Source: Pseudomonadota bacterium (GTDB taxonomy: Bacteria; Pseudomonadota; Gammaproteobacteria; Burkholderiales; Burkholderiaceae_C). Taken from it: a stretch of 44,413 nucleotides of DNA. Location: the NCBI GenBank assembly GCA_023460715.1, contig JAEWPH010000086.1, positions 1 through 44,413 on the forward strand. The letters are read 5' to 3'. A program made the position numbers and the translations under genes. A model generated the notes under the pieces. The model saw only the letters and a list, made by a program, of their open reading frames with translations, had not been told where the DNA came from and made no database searches. This document shows, one piece after another, positions 11,280 to 19,053 of the stretch (position 1 is the first letter of the stretch; every line of letters starts with the position of its first letter).

Positions 11280-11444
11280 ATGCCCACCACCGCTGCCCCG
11301 CCGCCCGCTCCCGCCGCCCGCGTTCGCCCGCGCCGGTGGGCCTGGGCGCTGGCGGGCGCGGCGGTGCTCGCACTGGTCTTCTTGCTGTACACCGAGCCCG
11401 GTTTCGTGGTGATGATGGCGGACCAGGTGTGGGCCTGCTTCTGA
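11280..11444 (+). CDS. small single-span membrane protein, function unknown
   Basis: A 54-residue ORF that starts 21 nt after the MFS stop. It has a proline/alanine-rich, Arg-containing N-terminus (residues 1-19, PAARVRPRRW), one strongly hydrophobic segment (about 20-37, AWALAGAAVLALVFLLY), and a short tail ending MADQVWACF. Positive charge before the segment suggests N-in, C-out topology. The ATG follows the MFS gene closely, so it is probably co-transcribed. I do not recognise a family. Support is the plausible membrane architecture, codon bias like its neighbours, and the otherwise empty 260-bp gap. Confidence 0.55.
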   Translation: MPTTAAPPPAPAARVRPRRWAWALAGAAVLALVFLLYTEPGFVVMMADQVWACF

Positions 11445-11454
11445 GGCAGAACCC

Positions 11455-11514
11455 AAGCCAAATCAGCCTCCAGCGCTTATTGGATAAGCGCATATAGCTA
11501 CTATTTCAATAGTA
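11455..11514 (-). repeat. dispersed double-hairpin repeat, copy R2
   Basis: Contains the perfect hairpin GCGCTTATTGGATAAGCGC (11473-11491; 8-bp stem, 3-nt loop) and a second perfect hairpin TACTATTTCAATAGTA (11499-11514). It begins AAGCCAAATCAGCCTCCA, the GAGGC-plus-TTTGGCTT tail seen in other copies. The second hairpin ends 5 nt before the methyltransferase ATG. Confidence 0.85.
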
Positions 11515-11519
11515 AATCT

Positions 11520-12077
11520 ATGCTACAGAACCTGCCCGCGGCCCCGTCGCCCTGGATCGAGCGCTGGGCCCACCTGCTGCCGCAGGGCGGTTCGGTGCTG
11601 GACGTGGCCTGCGGCGCCGGCCGGCATGTGCGCTGGCTGCACGCACGCGGCCACCGCGTCACCGGCGTCGACCGGGACGCCGCGGCCCTGGCGCCGCTGC
11701 AAGCCCTGGGCGAGATGGTCTGCGCAGACATCGAAGGCGGCCCCTGGCCGCTGCCCGGCCACCGGTTCGACGCGGTCGTCGTCACCAACTACCTCTGGCG
11801 GCCGCTGCTGCCGGTGCTGGTCGCCAGCGTGGCGCCCGGCGGCGTGCTGCTGTACGAGACCTTCGCCGCAGGCAACGAGCGGCTGGGCCGGCCGGCACGC
11901 CCGGAGTTTCTTTTGCGGCCCGGGGAACTGCTGGCCGCCTGCACGGGTCTGCGTACCGTGGCCTTCGAGGACGGCTATCTCGACAGCCCTGCCCGGTGTG
12001 TGCAGCGCGTGGCCGCCCTCCGGGAAGATGCCGACGCGGCCCCTCTCGAGCGCCTCCGGCTGCAGCCCCCGCTCTAG
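11520..12077 (+). CDS. class I SAM-dependent methyltransferase
   Basis: A 185-residue Rossmann-fold methyltransferase. Motif I is VLDVACGAGRHVRWL, followed by the acidic strand-2 end VTGVDRD, then ADIEGGPWPLPGHRFDAVVVTNYLWRP and the strand-5 region PGGVLLYETFAAGNER. The short length and TehB/UbiE-like motifs give no substrate. The only plausible start is the ATG at 11520; upstream there is no Shine-Dalgarno sequence but a repeat copy whose second hairpin ends 5 nt before the ATG, so the repeat supplies the translation-initiation context. The stop lies 34 nt before dapA. Confidence 0.88.
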   Translation: MLQNLPAAPSPWIERWAHLLPQGGSVLDVACGAGRHVRWLHARGHRVTGVDRDAAALAPLQALGEMVCADIEGGPWPLPGHRFDAVVVTNYLWRPLLPVLVASVAPGGVLLYETFAAGNERLGRPARPEFLLRPGELLAACTGLRTVAFEDGYLDSPARCVQRVAALREDADAAPLERLRLQPPL

Positions 12078-12111
12078 TTAGAATGCTCTTTTACCGTTTT
12101 CCAACGCGGAC

Positions 12112-13008
12112 ATGACCCTTCCCAGCGCTCCTCTGACCGGCAGCATCGTCGCTCTCGTCACCCCCATGCACGAAGACGGCAGCGTGGACTACCCCACGCT
12201 GCGCACCCTGATCGACTGGCATATCGCCGAGGGCACCGACTGCATCGGCGTCGTCGGCACCACGGGCGAATCGCCCACGGTGAACGTCGAGGAGCACTGC
12301 GAGATCATCCGCGTGGCCGTCGAGCAGGCGGCCAAGCGCGTGCCCATCATGGCCGGCTGCGGTGCCAACTCCACGGCCGAGGCCATCGAACTGGCGCGCT
12401 TTGCCAAGAAGGTGGGCGCCGACTCGCAGCTGCAGGTCGTGCCCTACTACAACAAGCCGACGCAGGAAGGCCAGTACCAGCACTTCAAGGCCATCGCCGA
12501 AGCCGTGGGTGATCTGCCCACCATCCTCTACAACGTGCCCGGCCGCTCCGTCGCCGATATGCAGCACGACACCGTGCTGCGTCTGGCGCAGGTGCCGGGC
12601 ATCATCGGCATTAAGGAAGCCACCGGCAACATCGAACGCGCGCAGTGGCTCATCCGTGACGTGCCCCAGGGCTTCGCCGTGTATTCCGGCGACGATCCGA
12701 CGGCCGTGGCCCTCATGCTGTGCGGCGGCCAGGGCAACATCAGCGTGACGGCCAACGTGGCCCCGCGCCTGATGCACGAGCTTTGCGTGGCCGCGCTGGC
12801 CGGCGACGTGCGCCGCGCCATGGACATCCAGCTGCGCCTGATGCCCGTGCACAAGCACCTCTTCGTCGAGGCCAACCCCATCCCGGTCAAGTGGGCCATG
12901 GCCCGCCTGGGCCGCTGCGGCGGCACCATGCGCCTGCCCATGACGCCCCTTAGCCCCGCCAGCGAACCAGTGGTGGAGGCCGCGCTGCGCTCCGCCGGCC
13001 TGCTCTGA
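12112..13008 (+). CDS. dapA: 4-hydroxy-tetrahydrodipicolinate synthase
   Basis: A 298-residue TIM-barrel lyase that condenses pyruvate with aspartate semialdehyde, committing carbon to lysine and meso-diaminopimelate (cell-wall precursor). GTTGESPT (around T50/T51) binds pyruvate, Y140 is in the ILYNVPGR motif, and the Schiff-base lysine is K168 in [11 protein letters not shown]. The length matches the family. As in E. coli it is followed directly by bamC. A TAGAAT hexamer lies at 12079-12084, 27 nt before the ATG, and could be a -10 element, but it overlaps the end of the methyltransferase gene and lacks a -35 match. Confidence 0.97.
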   Translation: MTLPSAPLTGSIVALVTPMHEDGSVDYPTLRTLIDWHIAEGTDCIGVVGTTGESPTVNVEEHCEIIRVAVEQAAKRVPIMAGCGANSTAEAIELARFAKKVGADSQLQVVPYYNKPTQEGQYQHFKAIAEAVGDLPTILYNVPGRSVADMQHDTVLRLAQVPGIIGIKEATGNIERAQWLIRDVPQGFAVYSGDDPTAVALMLCGGQGNISVTANVAPRLMHELCVAALAGDVRRAMDIQLRLMPVHKHLFVEANPIPVKWAMARLGRCGGTMRLPMTPLSPASEPVVEAALRSAGLL

Positions 13009-13063
13009 CCCTTTTCCGCACGGCCCCTTTCGGCAACTCTCCCAGATCTACGAGGATTTTCGC

Positions 13064-14152
13064 GTGAACGCTTCCACCCGCCTGGGCCTGCTCGGCCTCG
13101 TTATGGCCTTGTCGGCCTGCTCCGTGCTGGAGAACGACAAGATCGACTACAAGAGCGCCACCAAGGGATCGACCCTGGAAGTGCCGCCGGACCTGAACCA
13201 GATCGCGCGGGAGACGCGCTACGTGGTGCCGGGCGCCCCGGTCTCCGCCGCCGCCTACGAAGCCGGCCAGGCCCAGCGCCCTACCGCATCCGCTGCAGCC
13301 GCCCCCAAGGCCATCGGCGACGTGCGCATCGAGCGCGACGGCAACCAGCGCTGGCTGGTGGTCGACCGTCCGGCCGACCAGCTCTGGGAACCGGTGCGCG
13401 ACTTCTGGCTGGAAAACGGCTTCATCTTCACCACCGAGCAAGCCAATCTCGGCATCCTGGAAACCGACTGGGCCGAGAACCGCGCCAAGCTGCCCCAGGA
13501 CATCATCCGCTCGACCATCGGCAAGGTCTTCGATTCGTTGTACTCGACCGGCGAGCGTGATCGCTTCCGCACGCGCCTGGAGCGCGGCGCCAACGGCAGC
13601 ACCGAGATCTTCATCAGCCACCGCGGCATGATCGAGGTCTACTCGTCCACGCAGAAGGACAGCACCGTCTGGCAGCCCCGGCCTGTGGACCCGGAACTGG
13701 AAACCGAATTCCTGCGCCGCCTGATGGTCAAGCTGGGCGTCAGCCAGGAGCAGGCAAAGGCCGTGGCCGCAGCGCCGGCTCCCGTCATCCCCACGGCGCG
13801 CATGGCCACCGTCAACAACACCCCGGTGGTGCAGCTCGACGAAGGCTTCGACCGCGCATGGCGTCGCGTCGGCCTGTCGCTGGACCGCACCGGCTTCACG
13901 GTGGAAGACCGCGACCGCAGCCAGGGCGTGTACTTCGTGCGCTACGTGGCCCCGACCGAGAAGAAGGAACAGGGCTTCTTCAGCAAGATCTTCAGCCGCT
14001 CTCCGGACGCGGTGGCGCCGCTCAAGTACCGGATCGTCGTGCGCAGCGAAGGCGAGAAGAGCACCGTCTCCGTGCTGAACGCCGCTGGCGCGCCCGAGTC
14101 CTCGGCCAACGCCGAGCGCATCGTGCGCGTGCTGGCGGACGACCTGAAGTAA
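13064..14152 (+). CDS. bamC: outer membrane protein assembly factor BamC
   Basis: A 362-residue lipoprotein of the BAM complex, which folds beta-barrel proteins into the outer membrane. It starts with GTG at 13064, behind ACGAGGATTTT (ribosome site). The signal peptide ends in a lipobox LSAC with lipidated C19, followed by the unstructured BamC N-terminal segment (LENDKIDYKSATKGSTLEVPP and so on) that contacts BamD. Two helix-grip domains follow, including WLVVDRPADQLWEPVRDFWLENGF and a second copy beginning LDEGFDRAWRRVGLSLDR. The dapA-bamC order is the same as in E. coli. Ala/Pro-rich linkers separate the domains. Confidence 0.94.
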   Translation: MNASTRLGLLGLVMALSACSVLENDKIDYKSATKGSTLEVPPDLNQIARETRYVVPGAPVSAAAYEAGQAQRPTASAAAAPKAIGDVRIERDGNQRWLVVDRPADQLWEPVRDFWLENGFIFTTEQANLGILETDWAENRAKLPQDIIRSTIGKVFDSLYSTGERDRFRTRLERGANGSTEIFISHRGMIEVYSSTQKDSTVWQPRPVDPELETEFLRRLMVKLGVSQEQAKAVAAAPAPVIPTARMATVNNTPVVQLDEGFDRAWRRVGLSLDRTGFTVEDRDRSQGVYFVRYVAPTEKKEQGFFSKIFSRSPDAVAPLKYRIVVRSEGEKSTVSVLNAAGAPESSANAERIVRVLADDLK

Positions 14153-14174
14153 GCCGGGAAGGCGTTGCCGATCG

Positions 14175-14954
14175 GTGCTGCGTTTCCGCAATCTGGCCAG
14201 TGGCAGCACCGGCAACGCTACCGTCGTCGAAGGGCGCAGCGGCACGCAGACGCGCCGCCTCCTCGTCGACTGCGGCCTGGGCATCCGCCAGCTGGAATGG
14301 CGCCTGGCGGCTGCCGGCATCGCACTGCAGCAGCTCGACGGGATCTTCATCACGCATGAGCATTCCGACCACATCGGCTGCTCGCTGAAGCTGGCCCTGC
14401 GCCACCGCATACCGGTGTGGATGAGCCAGGGCACGCATGCGGCCTTGGGCGCTCCGGATTTCGACGGCTTGCTGCGCGTGGCCTGCGACGGCGAGCCCAT
14501 CGACCTGGGCGCCTTCGAGGCCCTGCCATTCACCGTGCCGCACGACGCGCGCGAGCCGCTGCACCTGCGCTGCAGCGACGGCGCCACCCACATCGGATTG
14601 CTCACCGACCTGGGCCATGCCTCCGAGCATGTGCTGCACCATCTGCAGGGCTGCCACGCCCTGCTGCTGGAGTCCAACCACGACCCCGAGATGCTCCAGG
14701 CGTCCAGCTACCCGGCCTTCCTCAAGCGGCGCATCAGCGGGCGGCTGGGCCACCTGCCCAACACGGTCTCGGCAGACATCCTGAAAGCCGTCCGACACGA
14801 CGGCCTGCAGCGCGTGGTCGCCGCGCACCTGAGTGCACAGAACAACCGGCCGGAGCTGGCGCAGGCCGCGCTGGCCCAGGCGCTCGGCTGGAGCACCGGC
14901 GACATCGACGTCGCCCATCCGCGAGAAGGCACGGACTGGATCGCCGTCAACTGA
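14175..14954 (+). CDS. MBL-fold metallohydrolase (YycJ/WalJ-like)
   Basis: A 259-residue metallo-beta-lactamase-fold protein starting with GTG 22 nt after bamC. The N-terminus LRFRNLASGSTGNATVVE is characteristic of the YycJ/WalJ group. The metal site is THEHSDHIG, and further ligand regions are PHDAREPL, LLTDLGHA and LLESNHD (a Glu/Asn/His segment where the bridging Asp usually sits), ending VVAAHLSAQNN. WalJ-type proteins are described as single- or double-strand DNA exonuclease-like hydrolases; activity here is unproven. Spacing suggests transcription with bamC. The following 208 bp (14955-15162) hold only the terminator annotated separately. Confidence 0.88.
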   Translation: MLRFRNLASGSTGNATVVEGRSGTQTRRLLVDCGLGIRQLEWRLAAAGIALQQLDGIFITHEHSDHIGCSLKLALRHRIPVWMSQGTHAALGAPDFDGLLRVACDGEPIDLGAFEALPFTVPHDAREPLHLRCSDGATHIGLLTDLGHASEHVLHHLQGCHALLLESNHDPEMLQASSYPAFLKRRISGRLGHLPNTVSADILKAVRHDGLQRVVAAHLSAQNNRPELAQAALAQALGWSTGDIDVAHPREGTDWIAVN

Positions 14955-15087
14955 TCCCGATTTCAAAGGGCTGCTCGCCTGCCTCTTCTGTCAGAAAGCC
15001 TGGGTCCGCGCCGGCTACCGGGACTGCACGCCGCACGACGTAGCGTTCCAGAAAGGCCTTCAGGGCCGCAACCCGTCCGGTCCCGCC

Positions 15088-15124
15088 AAAGAAAAAGCCC
15101 CGACCGCGAGGTACGGGGCTTTCG
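15088..15124 (-). terminator. rho-independent terminator of the small lipoprotein gene
   Basis: Read on the minus strand it forms an AAAGCCCCG / CGGGGCTTT stem with a loop of about 11 nt, followed by TTTTCTTT. It lies about 40 nt after the lipoprotein stop codon. It also faces the end of the MBL-fold gene on the other strand. Confidence 0.85.
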
Positions 15125-15162
15125 CCGTCCGGAAGCAGGTTCCGGACAGAAGGCCAATCGGC

Positions 15163-15423
15163 TTACTTGGCAGCCGATGCGCCTGCAGCAGCGGCGGCGG
15201 CTGCATCGGCAGCGGCGGCAGCAGCGTCGGAGGCGGGAGCGGATGCAGCATCGGCAGCCGGTGCGGCAGCGGCGTCGGAAGCAGGCGCTTCTGCAGGTGC
15301 TGCGGCAGGAGCGGGGGCTTCGACAGCGGCGGGAGCCGGTGCAGGAGCGGGCTCTTCCTTCTTGCCGCAAGCGGCGAGGGCTGCAGCAGCGATCAGGGCG
15401 GCCAGAACGACGGAGTTCTTCAT
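15163..15423 (-). CDS. small Ala/Pro-rich lipoprotein
   Basis: An 86-residue predicted lipoprotein. The start at 15423 is set by AGGAAA eight nt upstream and by the signal peptide MKNSVVLAALIAAAALAACG, with lipobox LAAC and C19 lipidated. The rest is low complexity: KKEEPAPAPAPAAVEAP, then repeating ASDAAAAPA / ADAAAAAAAG blocks with no globular sequence. The next residue after Cys is Gly, so export to the outer membrane is expected. The function is not known; a flexible surface or periplasmic linker is plausible. It has its own terminator and a TATAAT box, so it is a single-gene unit. Confidence 0.8.
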   Translation of the reverse strand: MKNSVVLAALIAAAALAACGKKEEPAPAPAPAAVEAPAPAAAPAEAPASDAAAAPAADAASAPASDAAAAAADAAAAAAAGASAAK

Positions 15424-15539
15424 TTCAGTGTTTCCTATTGGACAGACGATTCTTTGAATGGCCATGACGTCCACCTCTTGCAGCGGTGCGCTGTGGCTGT
15501 ATGCGCTCAAGGGCGCTCTGGTTTTGAAACCAGCTCGAA

Positions 15540-15560
15540 ATTATAGGGAGATTTTGTCAA
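15540..15560 (-). promoter_or_regulatory. possible promoter of the small lipoprotein gene
   Basis: On the minus strand TTGACA is followed after only 9 nt by a perfect TATAAT (15540-15545). That spacing is too short for a standard sigma-70 pair, so the TATAAT is probably used with a weaker -35 element. The implied leader would be about 110 nt. Confidence 0.4.
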
Positions 15561-15606
15561 TCCTGACTAACGCTGACAGCAGGAAATACGCGGCTTTGCC
15601 AGCGCT

Positions 15607-16137
15607 TCACAAACCCAGCGTGGTAGCGGGAAAGCCGGGGCTGCTGCGGCGCAGCAGCCACTCGTCGAGCGATTCCCGCAGCCGCTGGCAGCGCTCGGGC
15701 TCGGATCCGCTTACGCCCGCGCAGCGTTGCGGGTCCAGCCGGTGCAGCGCCCAGCCCGGAGACCAGAGCGCACTCGGCAACTCCACGGAGCTCGCGGCGG
15801 CCCGGCGGCACTCGACGATGTGACCCCAGGTGCCACGCCAGTGCACGAAGCGCGGATGGGCGCGCACGATCTCGTCGAAGCCGCCGGCCAGCAGCACGAA
15901 CCGCCGCCCGCCGCGCGCCCAGGCCTCCAAGGACTCCGTCACGCTGCGCTCGCCCAGCGGCCAGTCGCCAAATTGCGCATCGCTGAGCACCAATTCCGGC
16001 CATCCCTCGCGCGCCGCGCAAGCCAGAGCATCGCGGACCAGGCCACGAAAGGCTTCGCGCCCTTCGAACCGACCAGAGGGCAGCCCCTCACCCCACGGTG
16101 CGGGTGCGTCAGCACCTTCGGCAGGCAGCTTGGGCAT
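15607..16137 (-). CDS. protein of unknown function downstream of the cupin oxygenase
   Basis: A 176-residue protein starting 15 nt after the cupin gene stop, so very probably co-transcribed with it. It has no signal peptide or membrane segment. Recognisable blocks are FEGREAFRGLVRDALACAA, PELVLSDAQFGDWPLGERSV, a strand-like RRFVLLAGGFDEIVRAHPRFVHWR and WGHIVECRRA; the C-terminus is Arg-rich (CQRLRESLDEWLLRRS). The pattern (helix, LxLSD strand, GGRRFVLL strand, then a region centred on RxHPRFxxW) is faintly like phospholipase-D-like/DUF7931-type domains, but I cannot see HKD catalytic residues, and I would not assign a function. Confidence 0.72.
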   Translation of the reverse strand: MPKLPAEGADAPAPWGEGLPSGRFEGREAFRGLVRDALACAAREGWPELVLSDAQFGDWPLGERSVTESLEAWARGGRRFVLLAGGFDEIVRAHPRFVHWRGTWGHIVECRRAAASSVELPSALWSPGWALHRLDPQRCAGVSGSEPERCQRLRESLDEWLLRRSSPGFPATTLGL

Positions 16138-16152
16138 GCGGAGCTTCAGGGT

Positions 16153-17280
16153 TCAGGACTGCGGATCGGGATGCGCCCAGCCGGTTTCGCACCAGGCCGA
16201 CAGCAATTCCAACGCGTCGTCGCTGGCCCGGGCCAGGTCCGCGGCGGTGAGGAAGCGCTGGTCCGCAAGCCGCCGCATGAGCGTGGCGTCACGGCCGCCG
16301 GCGCGGTAGCTGTCGCCGTTGATGAAAACATGGCGCTCGTCGTACATCATGCGCGTGCGCCGGTCCAGCGCCACCCCTTCCAGCATCTGCATGGCTTCGG
16401 CGGGCTCGAACCAGACGTTGGACTTGGGTTCGGTCAGGCACTCGCCCAGCGCGCGCTCCAGGCCGCCCGGCTGCGCCAGGGCGCGTTGCACCGCGTCGCG
16501 GGCGAACTCCTGCAGCTGCGCGGGAATGGCCCCCGGACGGTCGACGGCGGGCTGCTTGGGATCGCGGTAGATGGGCGAATCCTCTTCGTCGCCCGCCTCG
16601 TCGGCCACGCGCATGAGCACCTCGCGGGCCAGCTCGGCGCGGTTGGCCGAGCGAAAGCCGATGGAGTAGGTCATGCACTCGCCCTCGGCGATGCCGTCGT
16701 GGGCCCAGCCGGGCGGCAGATAGAGCATGTCGCCCGGCTCCAGCACGAACTCCTGTTCGGGCACGAAGTTCGCCAGGATCTTCAGCGGCAGGCCACCGCG
16801 CAGGCTCAGGTCCTTTTGCCGGCCGATGCGCCAGCGGCGTCGGCCGTGCGCCTGCAGCAGGAAGACGTCGTAGCTGTCGAAGTGCGGGCCCACGCCGCCG
16901 CCGTCGGTGGCATAGCTGATCATCAGATCGTCCAGGCGCGCCTCGGGCACGAACCGGAACTGCTGCAGCAGCGCGTGCGTGGCGTCGTCATGCAGGTCCA
17001 CGCCCTGCACCAGCACCGTCCATTCCGGCGTCTTCAGCGGCGGGATAGAGCGCCGCGGAATCGGTCCATGGCGCAAGGACCACTGGCCCTTCTTGTGCTG
17101 GATCATGCGCGATTCCACGCCTTCCTCACCGGCCAGCGCGAACAGCTCGGCGCGCCCCACGGGCGGCTCGAACTGCGCGATCGCCTGGCGAACGAGGAGG
17201 GGTTTCTTGTGCCAGTACGTGCGCATGAACTGCGCAGGCGTCAGGCCGCCCAGCAGGGCCAGCGGTTGTTGGATATCCAT
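16153..17280 (-). CDS. cupin (JmjC-like) protein, probable ribosomal oxygenase of the RoxA/YcfD type
   Basis: A 375-residue Fe(II)/2-oxoglutarate oxygenase-like protein. E. coli YcfD (RoxA) hydroxylates an arginine in ribosomal protein L16. The family start LLGGLTPAQFMRTYWHKKPLLVRQA is present. The metal triad reads H133-x-D135 (GPHFDSYDVFLLQ) and H194 (LPPGWAHDG), embedded in the double-stranded beta-helix. A C-terminal dimerisation/winged-helix region follows, ending near WCETGWAHPD. I start at 17280 (MDIQQPLALL); an ATG 12 nt upstream at 17292 is equally possible because neither has a clear ribosome site. Divergent from slyD, and followed after 15 nt by the unknown 176-residue gene. Confidence 0.88.
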   Translation of the reverse strand: MDIQQPLALLGGLTPAQFMRTYWHKKPLLVRQAIAQFEPPVGRAELFALAGEEGVESRMIQHKKGQWSLRHGPIPRRSIPPLKTPEWTVLVQGVDLHDDATHALLQQFRFVPEARLDDLMISYATDGGGVGPHFDSYDVFLLQAHGRRRWRIGRQKDLSLRGGLPLKILANFVPEQEFVLEPGDMLYLPPGWAHDGIAEGECMTYSIGFRSANRAELAREVLMRVADEAGDEEDSPIYRDPKQPAVDRPGAIPAQLQEFARDAVQRALAQPGGLERALGECLTEPKSNVWFEPAEAMQMLEGVALDRRTRMMYDERHVFINGDSYRAGGRDATLMRRLADQRFLTAADLARASDDALELLSAWCETGWAHPDPQS

Positions 17281-17332
17281 GGAGATTTGCATGCCGCTGT
17301 CGCGGCCCGGGTCGAACTGCGACAATTCTCCT

Positions 17333-17857
17333 ATGGAAATTACCGAACAATGTGTGGTCGCCTTGACCTGGATCCTGAAAGACACGCTTGGCGAGGAGCT
17401 TGACGTGCTCGACGAGCCGGTGGAGTTTCTCGTGGGCGGGGACGATCTGCTCGCCCGCCTGGAAGAAGCCTTGCAGGGCCATTCCGCTGGCGCGTCGCTG
17501 TCCCTGCATCTGGAGCCCGAAGAAGCCTTTGGCGACTACCAGGAGAAGCTGCTGTTCCTGGAGCCGCGCTCCCTGTTCCCTGCGGACATCGAGGAAGGCA
17601 TGACCTTCGAGGGCTCTGCGCTGCCCGAGGGCAGCAACCCCGACGCGCCGCGCGATGCGTTGTACACGGTGGCCCAGCTCTATCCGGACCATGTGGTGCT
17701 GGACGGCAACCACCCTCTCGCAGGCATTGCACTGCGCCTGCACCTGCAGGTGCACGGCGTGCGCGAAGCCACGGAAGACGAGATCGGCCGCGGCACGGCA
17801 GGCACCGGCTTCTTCCGCATCCAGCCGCAGGCGCCGGGCAACGATCTGCTGCATTGA
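17333..17857 (+). CDS. slyD: FKBP-type peptidyl-prolyl isomerase SlyD
   Basis: A 174-residue SlyD-type prolyl isomerase/chaperone. The FKBP part is split by the insert-in-flap domain: FLVGGDDLLARLEEALQGHSAG, then LEPEEAFGDYQEKLLFLEPRSLFP (flap), YTVAQLYPDHVVLDGNHPLAGIALRLHLQV and the final VREATEDEI. The DGNHPLAG motif is diagnostic for SlyD-like FKBPs. The His/Cys-rich metal-binding tail of E. coli SlyD is missing; the protein ends shortly after the fold (NDLLH). No Shine-Dalgarno sequence is visible, and GACAAT lies 6 nt before the ATG. It is followed by a strong bidirectional terminator. Confidence 0.92.
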   Translation: MEITEQCVVALTWILKDTLGEELDVLDEPVEFLVGGDDLLARLEEALQGHSAGASLSLHLEPEEAFGDYQEKLLFLEPRSLFPADIEEGMTFEGSALPEGSNPDAPRDALYTVAQLYPDHVVLDGNHPLAGIALRLHLQVHGVREATEDEIGRGTAGTGFFRIQPQAPGNDLLH

Positions 17858-17877
17858 TCGGCGTTTGACGCACCCAA

Positions 17878-17912
17878 CGAAAAACGGGCCGCAAGGCCCG
17901 TTTTTCTTTGGA
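17878..17912 (+). terminator. bidirectional rho-independent terminator (slyD / glycine-zipper gene)
   Basis: AAAAACGGGCC - GCAA - GGCCCGTTTTTC: a GC-rich stem with a tetraloop, flanked by A and T runs, so it can terminate slyD on the plus strand and the convergent glycine-zipper lipoprotein gene on the minus strand. Confidence 0.92.
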
Positions 17913-17923
17913 GAGCGCTCCGC

Positions 17924-18424
17924 TTACATGCGCGAGATCTGGCCGCCGTTGATGCGCACGCGGTCGCCGTTGCGCAGGTCACCCGGGGAAGCCACTTCGT
18001 ACACGCGCTGACCGCCCTGGTCCAGGTTGATGATCAGGCGGTAGCCCTCGACGGGGCCGTTGTTGTTGCCGCGGCCCTCGATGGCATTGCCGGCCACACC
18101 GCCGCCCACCGCGCCGAGCACCGTGGCGGCTGCCCGGCCGCTGCCGCCGCCGACCTGATTGCCCAGCACGCCGCCGACCACCGCGCCCAGGATTGCACCG
18201 GTGCCGCTGGTGCGGCCGCGGGCCTGCAGGGTCTCGATCTGGGCCACCGTGCCGTATTCCGTGCCGTACTGCGTGTTGGCCGGCACCGTATTGGGTGCCG
18301 GGTAGGCTGGGTAGCCGGCGCCGGACTGGGCCGGATAGGGACCGGGCTGGGCACAGGCGGCCAGGGTGCCGGCCACGACCACCGAAGCAGCCAGAGACAT
18401 GAAGCGGGAAGACGGTTTACGCAT
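17924..18424 (-). CDS. glycine-zipper (SlyB-like) outer membrane lipoprotein
   Basis: A 166-residue lipoprotein. The start at 18424 is set by AAGGAG about 10 nt upstream and by the signal peptide with lipobox LAAC (C24). A Pro/Tyr-rich linker (residues 25-55) precedes the glycine-zipper 2TM domain: GTGAILGAVVGGVLGNQVGGG and AAATVLGAVGGGVAGNAIEG, two GxxxG-rich hairpin segments thought to sit in the membrane. It ends with a small beta domain (YRLIINLDQGGQRVYEVASPGDLRNGDRVRI). This architecture matches SlyB/PcP-type proteins linked to envelope integrity under Mg or cationic stress. Single gene with its own terminator. The 172 bp upstream to dut hold nothing I can annotate. Confidence 0.9.
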   Translation of the reverse strand: MRKPSSRFMSLAASVVVAGTLAACAQPGPYPAQSGAGYPAYPAPNTVPANTQYGTEYGTVAQIETLQARGRTSGTGAILGAVVGGVLGNQVGGGSGRAAATVLGAVGGGVAGNAIEGRGNNNGPVEGYRLIINLDQGGQRVYEVASPGDLRNGDRVRINGGQISRM

Positions 18425-18596
18425 GGTTGAACTCCTTTGTCTATGCAATGGCCGGTCTGGCCGCTGCGTTGACCCATTGCACCATTGCACACACTTGCAA
18501 CACTGCGCGGAGATACCGCCGCCCCCTGCCGTCCTGCATCAGGCCGGACCGTAGGCCAAAGCCTTACAGAGCCGCCCCCACTCAGGTGGCCTGCTA

Positions 18597-19046
18597 CTAC
18601 TGCTTTCCTGTGGAGCCGTATCCGCCCTCGCCCCGTTCGGAGACATCGGCGAAGGCATTCACTACATTGAACTGCGCCTGTACCACCGGCACGATCACCA
18701 GTTGCGCCAGACGCTCCATGGGCTGAAGGGTGAACGGCACGTCGCTGCGATTCCAGGCGCTGACCATCAGCTGGCCCTGGTAGTCGCTGTCGATCAGGCC
18801 GACCAGGTTGCCCAGCACGATGCCGTGCTTGTGACCAAGGCCTGAACGGGGAAGGATGAGCGCGGCATAGGCCGGGTCCTTGAGGTGGATGGCCATGCCC
18901 GTGGGCACCAGTTGCCAGGCGTTCGGGGCCAGCGTCAAGGGCTCCTCCAGGCAGGCCCGCAGGTCCAGGCCGGCGCTGCCGGGCGTTGCGTAGGCCGGCA
19001 GTTGGTCAGCCAGGCGGGGATCGAGAACTTTGACGTCGAGTTTCAC
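18597..19046 (-). CDS. dut: deoxyuridine 5'-triphosphate nucleotidohydrolase (dUTPase)
   Basis: A 149-residue trimeric dUTPase that converts dUTP to dUMP, keeping uracil out of DNA and feeding thymidylate synthesis. It starts with GTG at 19046. All five motifs are visible: [11 protein letters not shown] (1), [11 protein letters not shown] (2), [13 protein letters not shown] with the catalytic-type D88 (3), [10 protein letters not shown] (4) and the flexible C-terminal arm [12 protein letters not shown] (5) that closes over the active site. It lies 7 nt after the membrane-protein gene and downstream of coaBC; coaBC-dut proximity is common in proteobacteria. Confidence 0.96.
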   Translation of the reverse strand: MKLDVKVLDPRLADQLPAYATPGSAGLDLRACLEEPLTLAPNAWQLVPTGMAIHLKDPAYAALILPRSGLGHKHGIVLGNLVGLIDSDYQGQLMVSAWNRSDVPFTLQPMERLAQLVIVPVVQAQFNVVNAFADVSERGEGGYGSTGKQ

Positions 19047-19053
19047 GCGGGAA

